Source: Thiodiazotropha sp037384425 (lineage in GTDB: Bacteria; Pseudomonadota; Gammaproteobacteria; Chromatiales; Chromatiaceae). From it: a stretch of DNA of 64,000 nt. The stretch is taken from positions 124,001-188,000 of the forward strand of contig JARROA010000002.1 of assembly GCA_037384425.1 (NCBI GenBank), given 5' to 3'. Of this stretch, positions 16,228 to 25,317 are shown in pieces. Positions within the stretch are counted from its first letter, which is position 1. Each line of letters begins with the position of its first letter. The notes below the pieces were generated by a model. That model did no database searches, was not told where the DNA came from, and was given only the letters and a program-made list of their open reading frames with translations. Both the position numbers and the translations under genes were made by a program.

Positions 16228-17382
16228 ATGAACAGCAGACGACTCTTGCTCGCGGCCGCCTGCGCCGCGCCTTCGCTCGCCGTTGCGGCGGGCGCCAACT
16301 TCAACCCCGACATCGCCCTGATCCTCAGCGGCACCTATGGGGATTTCAAACAGGATCCGGAGACCTACGCCATTCCCGGTTTCCCCCTGGCCGAGGAGAC
16401 CGGTCCGGGTGAAGAGGGCTTTTCGCTCGGCGAGTCGGAGCTCTCGGTCAGTGCCAACATCGACCCCGACTGGTATGGCCAACTCACGGTGGCCTTGACC
16501 GGCGAGGGGGAGGTCGAGGTGGAGAACGCCTTCGTCCAGAGCTCTGCTCTCGGTAACGGTCTGACCCTGCGTGCCGGCCGTTTCTTCTCCGCTATCGGCT
16601 ACCTCAACGAGCAACACGCACACAGCTGGGATTTCGTTGATGCGCCACTGGCCTACCGTGCCCTGCTGGGCAACCAGCTGGGCGACGACGGGGTGCAGAT
16701 CCGCTGGGTGGCGCCCATGGATCTCTATACCGAGCTGGGGGCCGAGTGGCTGCGCGGCGAGGCCTTCCCGGCGGGTGGCGGGGCCAACGAGGGCCGAGGT
16801 GCCTGGTCCGCCTTCGTCCATGTGGGTGGCGATCTCAACGCCAGCCACAGCTGGCGCGCCGGGCTCTCCTATGTCTCCGCCGAGTCCGATGAACGGCTCA
16901 CCGAGAGCGAGGCGGGGGAGGATCTCTTCACCGGGGACAGCGACCTGATCATCGCCGACCTGGTTTGGAAGTGGGCGCCCGAGGGCAACAGCTACGAGCG
17001 CAATCTCAAGCTTCAGGCCGAGTACCTGCGACGCCGGGACGAGGGTGAGTTCACCCCCGCCGGCGGGGCTGCGCTGCCCCTCGATGTGGTGGCCAATGGC
17101 TGGTATGCCCAGGCGGTCTATCAGTTCGTCCACGGCTGGCGGGTAGGCCTGCGCCACGATCATCTGAAGACGGACGATCCCGGCAATGTTTTCAGCGGCA
17201 CGGTGCTCGATACCCAGGGTCACACCCCTGCGCGCAACAGTCTGATGCTGGACTACGCCCATAGCGAGTTCAGCCGTCTTCGCCTGCAGTACAACCGCGA
17301 CGAGTCGACCGCCGAGGCGGACAACCAGTGGTTCCTGCAGTACCAGATGAGTCTCGGCGCCCACGGCGCCCATCAGTTCTGA
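16228..17382 (+). CDS. Outer-membrane beta-barrel protein near metal transporter
   Basis: This is a 384-residue protein with a Sec signal (MNSRRLLLAAACAAPSLAVAA). The mature part has alternating strands, acidic loops and Gly/aromatic girdles, for example LTLRAGRFFSAIGYLNEQHA, LTVALTGEGEVEVENAFV and LRLQYNRDESTAEADNQWF, ending in a barrel C-terminus (QMSLGAHGAHQF, terminal Phe). The pattern is that of porin-like barrels found beside ZnuA-type genes. There is no TonB box or plug domain, so it is likely a passive channel. The ATG follows TTGGAG. It is the second gene of the group 15838-19078. The substrate is unknown; a divalent metal is the contextual guess. Confidence 0.75.
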   Translation: MNSRRLLLAAACAAPSLAVAAGANFNPDIALILSGTYGDFKQDPETYAIPGFPLAEETGPGEEGFSLGESELSVSANIDPDWYGQLTVALTGEGEVEVENAFVQSSALGNGLTLRAGRFFSAIGYLNEQHAHSWDFVDAPLAYRALLGNQLGDDGVQIRWVAPMDLYTELGAEWLRGEAFPAGGGANEGRGAWSAFVHVGGDLNASHSWRAGLSYVSAESDERLTESEAGEDLFTGDSDLIIADLVWKWAPEGNSYERNLKLQAEYLRRRDEGEFTPAGGAALPLDVVANGWYAQAVYQFVHGWRVGLRHDHLKTDDPGNVFSGTVLDTQGHTPARNSLMLDYAHSEFSRLRLQYNRDESTAEADNQWFLQYQMSLGAHGAHQF

Positions 17383-17396
17383 GGGAGGGTGAGAAA

Positions 17397-18305
17397 ATGA
17401 AACGAACACTGCAAGTTGTCATGCTTCTGCTGCAGGCACTGCTGCTGCCACTGGCGAGCGCCGCCGAACTCAAGGTCTTCGCCTGCGAACCCGAGTGGGC
17501 CGCCCTGACACAGGAGCTGGCCGGCGAGCATGCCGATATCAGCGTCGCCACCACCGCGCGTCAGGACCCGCACCACATTCAGGCTCGCCCCTCGCTGATC
17601 GCCCGCCTGCGCAATGCCGACCTGGCGGTCTGCACCGGCGCCGGCCTGGAGAGCGGCTGGCTGCCGATGCTGCAGCGCCAATCCGGCAACCCAAGGGTGC
17701 AGAACGGCCGTCCCGGCCTGTTCGAGGCGGCCATGCAGGTGGAGCGCCTGGAGGTACCGCAGACGGTCGATCGGGCCATGGGCGATGTGCATCCGGAGGG
17801 CAATCCCCATGTGCAGACCGACCCGCGCCGGATCGCCCGCATCGCCGAGGCCCTGAGCGCAAGGCTGCAGCAGATCGATCCGTCCCATGCGGCGGATTAC
17901 GCGGCCCGACTGGCCGACTTCTCCGAGCGCTGGCAGGCAGCGCTGGCGCGCTGGGATAAGCGGGCACAACCGCTGCGTGGCCAGCGGGTGGTGGCCCACC
18001 ACAAGGGCTGGGTCTATCTGTTCGACTGGTTGGGTATCGTTGAGGCCGGCGAGCTGGAGTCGAAACCGGGGCTGCCCCCGTCGGCGGGCCATTTGGCCGA
18101 GCTCAAGGCCGAGCTGGCGACGAATCCGGCGGCGATGGTCGTCCGTGCCGCCTACCAGGATGATCGCGCCGACCGCTGGCTGGCGCGGGAGACCGGCATA
18201 CCGGCGGTGGAACTGCCCTTCACCGTGGGCGGCACGCCGGAGGCGAAGGATCTGTTCGGACTTTTCGACGATACCCTCGAACGTCTGCTGCAGGCCCTGA
18301 AGTGA
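17397..18305 (+). CDS. ZnuA-like metal ABC transporter substrate-binding protein
   Basis: This 302-residue periplasmic cluster A-I binding protein has a Sec signal at 1-22 (QALLLPLASA). Metal ligands are suggested by QDPHHIQARPS (His near 60), GNPHVQTDP (His near 139), VAHHKGWVYLF and a late Asp-rich RAAYQDDRADRW. The His-rich loop of classical ZnuA is missing. The motif LESKPGLPPSAGHLAEL matches the family. Zinc or manganese is likely. It starts 14 bases after the barrel gene's stop and overlaps the permease gene by 4 bases. No ATP-binding partner is encoded alongside, so an ATPase must come from elsewhere. Confidence 0.85.
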   Translation: MKRTLQVVMLLLQALLLPLASAAELKVFACEPEWAALTQELAGEHADISVATTARQDPHHIQARPSLIARLRNADLAVCTGAGLESGWLPMLQRQSGNPRVQNGRPGLFEAAMQVERLEVPQTVDRAMGDVHPEGNPHVQTDPRRIARIAEALSARLQQIDPSHAADYAARLADFSERWQAALARWDKRAQPLRGQRVVAHHKGWVYLFDWLGIVEAGELESKPGLPPSAGHLAELKAELATNPAAMVVRAAYQDDRADRWLARETGIPAVELPFTVGGTPEAKDLFGLFDDTLERLLQALK

Positions 18306-19078
18306 CCCTCGGCGGGCTCGATATCGCCATTCTAGGTCCCGCCTTCGTGGCGGGGCTGCTGGTACTCTCGACCCATGTGCCGTTGGGCCGACAGGTACTG
18401 GCCCGCGGCATCATCTTCATCGATTTGGCCATCGCTCAGGTGGCCGGCGTCGGTGTCATCCTCGCCGCCAACCTGGGCTGGGACGAGCACGGCCTGGCGG
18501 CGCAGCTGGCGGCCTTCCTCGCCGCCCTCGCCGGTGCCGTGCTGCTGTGGGGCATCGAGAAGCTGTGGCCTGAGATCCAGGAGGCGCTGATCGGCGTGCT
18601 GTTCGTGATCTCCGCCTGTGTCGGCATCCTGTTGCTGGCGCACAATCCGGAGGGGGGTGAACATCTGCGGGATCTGCTGGTAGGGCAGATTCTCTGGGTC
18701 GACTACGCCAGCCTGGCGACACCGACACTGGTTTACGCGGCCATCCTCGGCATCTGGTTTCTGTGGCCGGCGCGGGGACACCCGCTGGTCTTCTATCCCC
18801 TGTTCGCGGTGGCGGTCACCCTGTCGGTACAGCTGGTGGGCGTCTATCTGGTCTTCGCCAGCCTGATCCTGCCGGCCATCGCCACCCGCAAACAGCAGGC
18901 GGACGCTACCCTCTGGCTGGGCTATCTGCTCGGGGCTCTCGGCTATGGCGGTGGTTTGCTGTTGTCGCTCTGGCTTGATATGCCGGCGGGGGCATTGATC
19001 GTCTGTTGTCTGTTCGGCGTGGTGCTGCCCTGGTTGGTGGTGCCCCTTGTATGCTCCGCCGGCAGGCTTGAGTCTTGA
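18302..19078 (+). CDS. ABC-3 family metal transporter permease
   Basis: This 258-residue permease of the ZnuB/MntB (ABC-3) type has about eight hydrophobic segments. The conserved motif LARGIIFIDLAIAQVAGVG (about 34-52) is the ABC-3 signature, followed later by LVGVYLVFASLILPAIA. It starts with GTG overlapping the binding-protein stop (GTGA), so it is translationally coupled. The operon carries no ZnuC-like ATPase, which is unusual. It probably imports zinc or manganese with the binding protein upstream. Confidence 0.88.
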   Translation: MTLGGLDIAILGPAFVAGLLVLSTHVPLGRQVLARGIIFIDLAIAQVAGVGVILAANLGWDEHGLAAQLAAFLAALAGAVLLWGIEKLWPEIQEALIGVLFVISACVGILLLAHNPEGGEHLRDLLVGQILWVDYASLATPTLVYAAILGIWFLWPARGHPLVFYPLFAVAVTLSVQLVGVYLVFASLILPAIATRKQQADATLWLGYLLGALGYGGGLLLSLWLDMPAGALIVCCLFGVVLPWLVVPLVCSAGRLES

Positions 19079-19262
19079 GAGCTTTCAGTGGCTGTTGCCT
19101 CCGCAGCCCCGGTTCGGCAGTCGAACCGATGGGGTGGAGGCCGAGGTTTGGAGATTTCTGGATCTGATACTTATAATCAGCCGGCAAACTGATCGGCAGG
19201 GTTATTTGCTGGTTTCAGGCCTGCGCCTGAATTTGTTGTTTTTCCATAGGAAGGAGCGATCA

Positions 19263-19664
19263 ATGCGTACCTCACTACTACTCTCATTTCTCTTCAGTGG
19301 CCTGCTGCTTGTGGGCTGTGGCAGCAACCCCCCTAAAGTCGCCCAGGAGAAGACCTATGTGGCCGATGGCGTCACCATGGTGTTCGGCGGCAAATACGAT
19401 ATGGATCACAATCAATTGGAGCTGACCATCAATGGCGATCCCGTCATGCGGGGCAGCTTTCCTCCCTACACGCCAACGCAGAATCTGAATGCCAACTATA
19501 AGGGTCTGCGCGTGAGCGGTGACTGCTATTTCGGTTCGGTATTGAGCGGTCAGGGGGGCGTTTTCGGTAAAGTGGCCGGGGCCATCCAGTCGGCCAAAGC
19601 CAAATCCGCCGATAAATGCGAAATGTTCGTCAATGGCCGGTCGGTGGAGAACCTCTACTTCTGA
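19263..19664 (+). CDS. Small outer-membrane-type lipoprotein, unknown function
   Basis: This 133-residue lipoprotein has a signal MRTSLLLSFLFSGLLLVGCG with lipobox LVGC. The mature part has beta-strand patterning (VADGVTMVFGGKYDMDHNQ, LELTINGDPVMRGSFPPYT) and two later Cys (SGDCYFGS, ADKCEMFVNG) that could form a disulphide. The ATG follows AGGAAGGAG, so I reject a 72-codon upstream extension. It is alone and convergent with the GGDEF-EAL gene. I do not recognise a family. Confidence 0.75.
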   Translation: MRTSLLLSFLFSGLLLVGCGSNPPKVAQEKTYVADGVTMVFGGKYDMDHNQLELTINGDPVMRGSFPPYTPTQNLNANYKGLRVSGDCYFGSVLSGQGGVFGKVAGAIQSAKAKSADKCEMFVNGRSVENLYF

Positions 19665-19745
19665 TTCGCGCCCGAACCCTGCCTGTCCATGCGGGGGGCG
19701 CCAGTCCCCCGATACTCACCAAGTCCCCTCTTCTCTGCGTGTCGA

Positions 19746-22700
19746 TCAGTCCGTTTGGTCGGAGTGCTTCTGCTCCGGCACTGTTGTTGTTTCGACTGCA
19801 ATCACTTCGGAGAGCTGTTCCGCCGGCACCGGTCGACTGAAGAGATAGCCCTGGCCGTCGTCGCAACCCCGCTCGGCCAGCCATGCCAGTTGTGCCTCGG
19901 TCTCGACGCCCTCGGCGAGCACCGTCATGTTGAGGCTGTGGCCGAGGGCGATGATCGAGTTGGCGATGCAGCGGTCGTTGGCGTTCTCATGCAGGTTCTG
20001 GGTAAACGAGCGGTCGATCTTCAGACGGTCGAAACGGAAGTTCTTCAAATAGCTCAGGGATGAGAAACCTGTGCCGAAGTCATCGAGTGCCAACTGCACA
20101 CCCAGTTCGTCGAGTTCACGCAGCACTTGACCGGCCTGTTCGGTATCGTCGAGGAAGATCGCCTCGGTCACCTCGAGTTCCAGATGGCTGGCATCCAGGT
20201 TCGATTTGTTCAGGGCATCCTCCACGATCTGCGCCAGGTTTCCCTGCCTGATCTGTGCCGGGGAGATGTTGATGGCGATGCGTTGCAGCGGCATGCCTTC
20301 ACTCAGCCATCGGGCCATCTGTCGGCATGCACTGTAGATGACCCATTCTCCGATGGCATTGATCATGCCGGTCTCTTCGGCGAGTGGTATGAACTCGCTC
20401 GGCATGACCAGACCCTGTCCTGGGCGGTCCCATCGGATCAGCGCCTCGGCCCCGTTGATGCGGCGCTCGTGCAGGTTGAATTGAGGTTGATAGAACAGGT
20501 GCAGTTCGCCGTGCTTCACCGTTTCGCGTAGCGCCTGTTCCATATCCACGCGCTTGGCCGCCTTGTGGGTGATGTCTTCGGTATAGAACCAGAAACCGTT
20601 GCGGCCGTTCTCCTTGGCACGATACATCGCGGCGTCAGCGTTTCTGATCAGGGTCGTGGCGTCGTTACCATCGTCCGGGTAGAAGCTGATGCCGAGGCTG
20701 GCGGTGATGACCATCTCACGTCCGGATATCTGGAAAGGTCGATCGAGTACGCTCAGGACCTTGCGCGCGGTGTCGACCAGGGATTCGCTCTCCTTGATGT
20801 CCTCGAGCACGAGCACGAATTCGTCCCCGCCCTGGCGGGAAACGGTGTCGATCTCCCGCAGCACATGCTGCAAGCGGCTGGCGACCTCCTTCAATAATTC
20901 GTCACCGACCGGATGCCCGAGGCTGTCGTTGATGTTCTTGAAGCGGTCCAGGTCCAGGAACATGACCGCCACGCCGTGTGCGTTCCGATGGGCACGCATG
21001 ATGGCGTGCTCCATTCGGTCGTTGAGTAGAATCCGGTTGGGCAGTCCGGTGAGCGGGTCGTGGTGGGCCAGGAAGTCGAGTTTCTCCTGGGTTTTCTTGA
21101 TCGGCGAAATGTCTGAGAAGACCGATACCAGATGGGTCGGCACGTTGTTCTCATTGTAGACCGTGCTGATGGTCTCCCAGGCGGGATAGACCTCTCCATT
21201 CTTGCGCCGATTGTGGATCTCTCCCCGCCAGCTGCCGGACTGCAACACCGATTTCCACATCAATTGATAGAAATCCTCCTTGTGGTAACCCGATTTGAAA
21301 ATGCGTGGATTGTGACCGATGATCTCCTCCCGGTTATAGCCGGTAATCAGGGTGAAGGCGCGATTGACGTCGAGTATGGAGCCTTCCAGATCGGTGATCA
21401 TCATGGCTTCGCTGGTACTGTCGATGACCTTCGACCACTGCCTCAGGCGCTCTCCGGTCCGTTTGCGATCAGTGATGTCCTCTGAGACACCGAGCAGGTA
21501 TTTGGGGTTACCCTCGGAGTCGTAGATGGTGGCTTTGCGGGTGTGCAGAAAGCGGGTACCCGAAGGTGTGTTGATCTGTTCTTCAGGAACGTCCACTACC
21601 GAACCCAGATTCAAGACTTCACGATCCATGCTGGTGAAGAAGTCCGCCTGTTCGGTCGGGAACAGATCGTAATCGTTACGACCGACCAGTTGCTGTTCGC
21701 TGGCGCCAAGTAACTTCTCGCCCGCTCGATTGAGTCTCACGAAGCGCAGCGACTTGGCCTCTTTGACGAAGATCATCAACGGCATGTGATCGACGATGGC
21801 GCTCAGCTCGTATTCGCGTTGGCGAATGTCCTCCGTCATCAGGTTCATGGCGCTGGCCAGTTCACCCAGTTCATCGTTCGAGATCACAGGCAGTTGGGTG
21901 TCGTACTCGCCCGCGCGCAATCGCTGCACACCCTGCATCAGGTCGGTCAGGGGTTTTCTGATCAGTCTGTGCAGCAGCAACACGATGGCCGGTATGATCA
22001 GTGCTGCCGTCACCAGAATGGCCACCAGTACGGCCCATCGCGTCTTCTGGCTGGCGATGGTGTATTCACTGATAGGGTAGTGGGCGACCAGATGGATCCA
22101 ATCGCCGTTTTGCAGCGCGAGTTTCCAACTGCCGTAGAAACCCGCTCTGTTTTCATAGTGCCCGAGATCGTCACCGCTTCGGGTCAGGATACGGGTTCGC
22201 TCGTTGGAATCGAGAGCGGCGAAGTGGGCGGTCTTGAGCAGGGGCTCCTGTGTGGAATCGAACAGACTGAACGAGATGTCGGAGGATGTCAGCGACTGGA
22301 TGAACTCCTCATCGACCCTGTTGACGAAGACCAGATCGCCAATCCTTGTACTGTTGCCGTCCGCCAGCGTTCTAACCAGCGGTTGATGAAATTCGACGAC
22401 CAACCCCCTACTGTCGCGGTGGTAGTCGATGCCGTCACGGTCAGCCATGTGCTGGCGCATTCTGTCCATCACCTTTTCGGTGAACTGACCCATGTGCCAG
22501 GATTCAGGATTGGCATCGCTGATACTCTTGACGATGCGTTCTCCGGCTTTGTTGCTTACGATGCCGAGAAAGAACCTCGAACCACGGGATGAAGCGTAGA
22601 CCAGGAGTTGGCCGCGCGTGTCGTAGATGTAGCCCTCGTCGGCCTCTCCGGTCCTGAGGGAGGCCAGCAGGTGATCACCGATATGTTTTTTCTCTTCGTC

Positions 22701-22991
22701 GAACAGGATAGGGTTGTAGTTGTCCGGCGTTTCATAATTGTTGATCAGGTTGAGACCCGCGATCATGAGTTCGTCGTCAGCGACGCTGGCGGCTTCATGC
22801 ACCAGTTTTTTCTCGATGCGGTGGATGTTTTCCCGCAACGATGTGAAGGCGTCCTGTATGGTCTGTTGCGCGACCTCGCGATGATAGTTCAACAGGCTCT
22901 GATCGATGAGCAGGCCGGCACTGATCAGTGACAGGGTGGTGATCACCAGAGTGAACAGCGTCAGCTTGAAATTGATCGTCAACGGCTTCAT
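19746..22991 (-). CDS. Membrane sensor PAS-PAS-GGDEF-EAL cyclic-di-GMP protein
   Basis: This is a 1081-residue two-pass inner-membrane protein. TM1 is about 10-30, a periplasmic sensor follows (about 31-315), TM2 is about 318-341, a HAMP domain about 341-393, PAS about 394-510 and 517-632, GGDEF 640-805 and EAL 815-1062. The cyclase motif GGDEF is intact (721-725), preceded by an RxxD inhibitory site at 712-715. EAL (849-851), DDFGTGFSSL and KIDRSF suggest an intact phosphodiesterase. Both activities are therefore possible. The start ATG overlaps the stop of the periplasmic binding-protein gene by one base, so that protein probably feeds ligand information to this sensor. Confidence 0.93.
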   Translation of the reverse strand: MKPLTINFKLTLFTLVITTLSLISAGLLIDQSLLNYHREVAQQTIQDAFTSLRENIHRIEKKLVHEAASVADDELMIAGLNLINNYETPDNYNPILFDEEKKHIGDHLLASLRTGEADEGYIYDTRGQLLVYASSRGSRFFLGIVSNKAGERIVKSISDANPESWHMGQFTEKVMDRMRQHMADRDGIDYHRDSRGLVVEFHQPLVRTLADGNSTRIGDLVFVNRVDEEFIQSLTSSDISFSLFDSTQEPLLKTAHFAALDSNERTRILTRSGDDLGHYENRAGFYGSWKLALQNGDWIHLVAHYPISEYTIASQKTRWAVLVAILVTAALIIPAIVLLLHRLIRKPLTDLMQGVQRLRAGEYDTQLPVISNDELGELASAMNLMTEDIRQREYELSAIVDHMPLMIFVKEAKSLRFVRLNRAGEKLLGASEQQLVGRNDYDLFPTEQADFFTSMDREVLNLGSVVDVPEEQINTPSGTRFLHTRKATIYDSEGNPKYLLGVSEDITDRKRTGERLRQWSKVIDSTSEAMMITDLEGSILDVNRAFTLITGYNREEIIGHNPRIFKSGYHKEDFYQLMWKSVLQSGSWRGEIHNRRKNGEVYPAWETISTVYNENNVPTHLVSVFSDISPIKKTQEKLDFLAHHDPLTGLPNRILLNDRMEHAIMRAHRNAHGVAVMFLDLDRFKNINDSLGHPVGDELLKEVASRLQHVLREIDTVSRQGGDEFVLVLEDIKESESLVDTARKVLSVLDRPFQISGREMVITASLGISFYPDDGNDATTLIRNADAAMYRAKENGRNGFWFYTEDITHKAAKRVDMEQALRETVKHGELHLFYQPQFNLHERRINGAEALIRWDRPGQGLVMPSEFIPLAEETGMINAIGEWVIYSACRQMARWLSEGMPLQRIAINISPAQIRQGNLAQIVEDALNKSNLDASHLELEVTEAIFLDDTEQAGQVLRELDELGVQLALDDFGTGFSSLSYLKNFRFDRLKIDRSFTQNLHENANDRCIANSIIALGHSLNMTVLAEGVETEAQLAWLAERGCDDGQGYLFSRPVPAEQLSEVIAVETTTVPEQKHSDQTD

Positions 22992-23929
22992 CAGAAAATC
23001 GGCTCGACCTGTTCCACGTTGTCCCGGGTTACCCGTACTGAATCGAGCGGTATCTCCTTCGGCACCGGTTTGCCCTGCAGTAGTTCCATGGCTGCCATGG
23101 CCCCTTCCCGGCCACCGGTGGGGTAGGTGAAGCTGACAGCGAGATCGCCGCGCCGTATCGCCTCACGACTTTCGCTGATGTAGTCGATGCCAACGATGGG
23201 CAGGCTCGACGGATCGATGCCGTAACGGCGCAATACCATCATGGCGGCCAGTGCCATGCTGTCGCTTTGGGCGTAGATGGCATCGATGTGTTTGCCCGAC
23301 TCGAGCACCGATTCTGTGGCGCGAATGGCATCCGCGCGCAGGTAGTTGCCCACTCTGCGTTCAACCATGATGCCGGGATAGTCGGCCACAGCCTCCAGAA
23401 ACCCGCGGGTTCGGTAGAGGGTGGTGCTGGCGCCGGGAACCCCTTCCAGCATCAGGACCCGCCCCTTACCCTCCAGCCGCTGCGCCAGGTATTCGCCCGC
23501 GGCCCGTCCGATGGCGAGGTTACCGGGGTGGATGAAGCTGGTGTAGCCCTCCCCCTCGATGCCGCGGCTGAGCAGGATCACCGGTATCCCCTGGGCGTGG
23601 ACCCGCTCGATCACCTGACTCAGCACATGCCGATCGCGCGGGCTGGTTATCAGCAGGTCGACACCTCTGTTGACCAGGTCCTCGATATGTTTTGCCTGCA
23701 GCGCCGTGCTGCCCTGCGCATCGGTGTATTCGAACCGAACCTGGGGATATTCGGCCAGCGTCTGCTTCACCTCCATGACCTGGGCCAGACGCCAGTCATT
23801 GCCCAGGGTGTCCTGGGCGAAACCTATATAGAGAGACTCACGGCCGTGGACAGGACCGAGCAGCGAAACCGAGACCAGGATCAGTAGCCATAGACTCAAT
23901 CTGGGACTTGGGAGGCGGGGTGACGTCAT
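22991..23929 (-). CDS. Periplasmic substrate-binding protein, sugar-type
   Basis: This 312-residue type I periplasmic binding protein has a signal at 1-29 (LILVSVSLLGPVHG). The Peripla_BP_4 fold is seen as IGFAQDTLGNDWRLAQVMEV, VDLLITSPRDR, GIPVILLSRGIEG and LPIVGIDYISESREAIRRG. No ABC transporter genes accompany it. Its stop overlaps the start of the PAS-GGDEF-EAL gene (TGATG), so I infer it acts as a ligand sensor for that signalling protein, in the manner of LuxP or TorT, rather than in uptake. The ligand is probably a sugar or related small molecule, by family only. Confidence 0.85.
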   Translation of the reverse strand: MTSPRLPSPRLSLWLLILVSVSLLGPVHGRESLYIGFAQDTLGNDWRLAQVMEVKQTLAEYPQVRFEYTDAQGSTALQAKHIEDLVNRGVDLLITSPRDRHVLSQVIERVHAQGIPVILLSRGIEGEGYTSFIHPGNLAIGRAAGEYLAQRLEGKGRVLMLEGVPGASTTLYRTRGFLEAVADYPGIMVERRVGNYLRADAIRATESVLESGKHIDAIYAQSDSMALAAMMVLRRYGIDPSSLPIVGIDYISESREAIRRGDLAVSFTYPTGGREGAMAAMELLQGKPVPKEIPLDSVRVTRDNVEQVEPIF

Positions 23930-24330
23930 AGATACAAACTCCGTTCTACTACAAATACATTTCGTCCTTGGCCTGTATCGGACCTTGTCGGCGGTTGTGC
24001 CGAAAAATTGAGATGGAGCTACGGTGGATGGGCAAGGCTGATAAGCATTGATTCGTCCAGGGCATAGCGCGTTATCAGCATGAAATTTATGGGAATATTG
24101 GATTCCTCTCTGGATTTTTCCGGTGCTGTTCTCGGCCTTCCAGGGTGATTTGAGACGCGGCGGGAAGAAACCAGTGGCGGATGGCGGGCAGTCTCCGGAA
24201 AAGGGCTTTGGGGACTTGCCTGGCGACCGGTGCCCAGCTGTTTTCGCCGTCAGGGTGGTGACTTCGGGGTTCGTCTCGAACCCTACAAACCAGACTGTCC
24301 TAACGATTTTGATTCCGGTATATTCCGCGC
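23930..24330. other. Intergenic region upstream of accA
   Basis: About 400 bases hold the divergent promoters of the sensor operon and accA. No gene, strong terminator or repeat is recognised. GGGGTTCGTCTCGAACCC near 24267 resembles a tRNA T-arm but no tRNA can be built around it. Confidence 0.4.
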
Positions 24331-25290
24331 ATGGATCTGAACTTTCTTGAATTCGAACAACCGATTGCCGAGCTCGAGGCGAAAATTGAGGAGCTGCGAC
24401 TGGTCGGCAGCGACAACGAGATCAACATCCAGGACGAAATCGCCCGGTTGGAGAGCAAGTGTCAGTCGCTGACCGAATCGATCTTCTCCAATCTCAAGCC
24501 CTGGGATATCTCCCAACTGTCCAGACATCCTCAGCGTCCCTACCTGCTCGACTATGTCGACCGGATCTTCGATGAGTTCCATGAGCTGCACGGCGATCGG
24601 GCCTTCGCCGACGACCACGCCATCGTGGGCGGCGTGGCGCGACTGGAGGGGCGTCCGGTCATGCTGATCGGTCACCAGAAGGGCCGCGACACCAAGGACA
24701 AGCTCTACCGCAACTTCGGCATGCCGCGCCCGGAGGGCTATCGCAAGGCCTTGCGCCTGATGGAGATGGCCGAGCGTTTCAGGCTGCCGATCCTGACCTT
24801 TATCGACACCCCCGGCGCCTATCCCGGCGTGGGTGCGGAGGAGCGTGGCCAGAGTGAGGCGATCGCACGTAACCTCAAGGTGATGTCGGGTCTGCGTACC
24901 CCCATCATCTGCACCATCATCGGCGAGGGGGGCTCCGGCGGAGCCCTGGCCATCGGTGTCGGCGACCGCATCATGATGCTTCAATACAGCACCTATTCGG
25001 TGATCTCCCCCGAGGGGTGTGCCTCGATTCTCTGGAAGAGTGCCGAGAAGGCACCGCTGGCCGCGGAAGCGATGGCGATTACCTCGGACCGTCTCAAGGA
25101 ACTCGCGCTGATCGACGAGATCGTCCCCGAGCCCCTGGGTGGCGCCCATCGCGACATCGAAGGCATGGCGAAAAACCTCAAGCACGCCCTGCAGGAGGGG
25201 CTGGAGAACATCACCAGCATGGCCATCGACAAACTGCTCGACAGCCGCTATCAGCGGCTTATGCAGTACGGGCAGTTCGCCGGGGATTGA
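24331..25290 (+). CDS. accA: Acetyl-CoA carboxylase carboxyltransferase subunit alpha
   Basis: This 319-residue subunit, together with AccD, transfers carboxyl from biotin to acetyl-CoA in the first step of fatty acid synthesis. An N-terminal coiled helix (LEFEQPIAELEAKIEEL) is followed by the crotonase-like core with RPVMLIGHQKGRDTKDK, FIDTPGAYPGVGAEERGQSE and IGEGGSGGALAIGVGD (oxyanion-hole glycines). Length and sequence are typical (E. coli 319). There is no strong Shine-Dalgarno, but the ATG matches family starts. tilS follows 27 bases downstream, as in many gammaproteobacteria. Confidence 0.97.
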   Translation: MDLNFLEFEQPIAELEAKIEELRLVGSDNEINIQDEIARLESKCQSLTESIFSNLKPWDISQLSRHPQRPYLLDYVDRIFDEFHELHGDRAFADDHAIVGGVARLEGRPVMLIGHQKGRDTKDKLYRNFGMPRPEGYRKALRLMEMAERFRLPILTFIDTPGAYPGVGAEERGQSEAIARNLKVMSGLRTPIICTIIGEGGSGGALAIGVGDRIMMLQYSTYSVISPEGCASILWKSAEKAPLAAEAMAITSDRLKELALIDEIVPEPLGGAHRDIEGMAKNLKHALQEGLENITSMAIDKLLDSRYQRLMQYGQFAGD

Positions 25291-25317
25291 GCCGGCCCCG
25301 TCGTCCGCTGGCCTGCC

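Noticed and set aside
24240..24300. tRNA-like T-arm (GGGGTTCGTCTCGAACCC)
   Set aside because: No matching acceptor, D or anticodon arms can be built around it.
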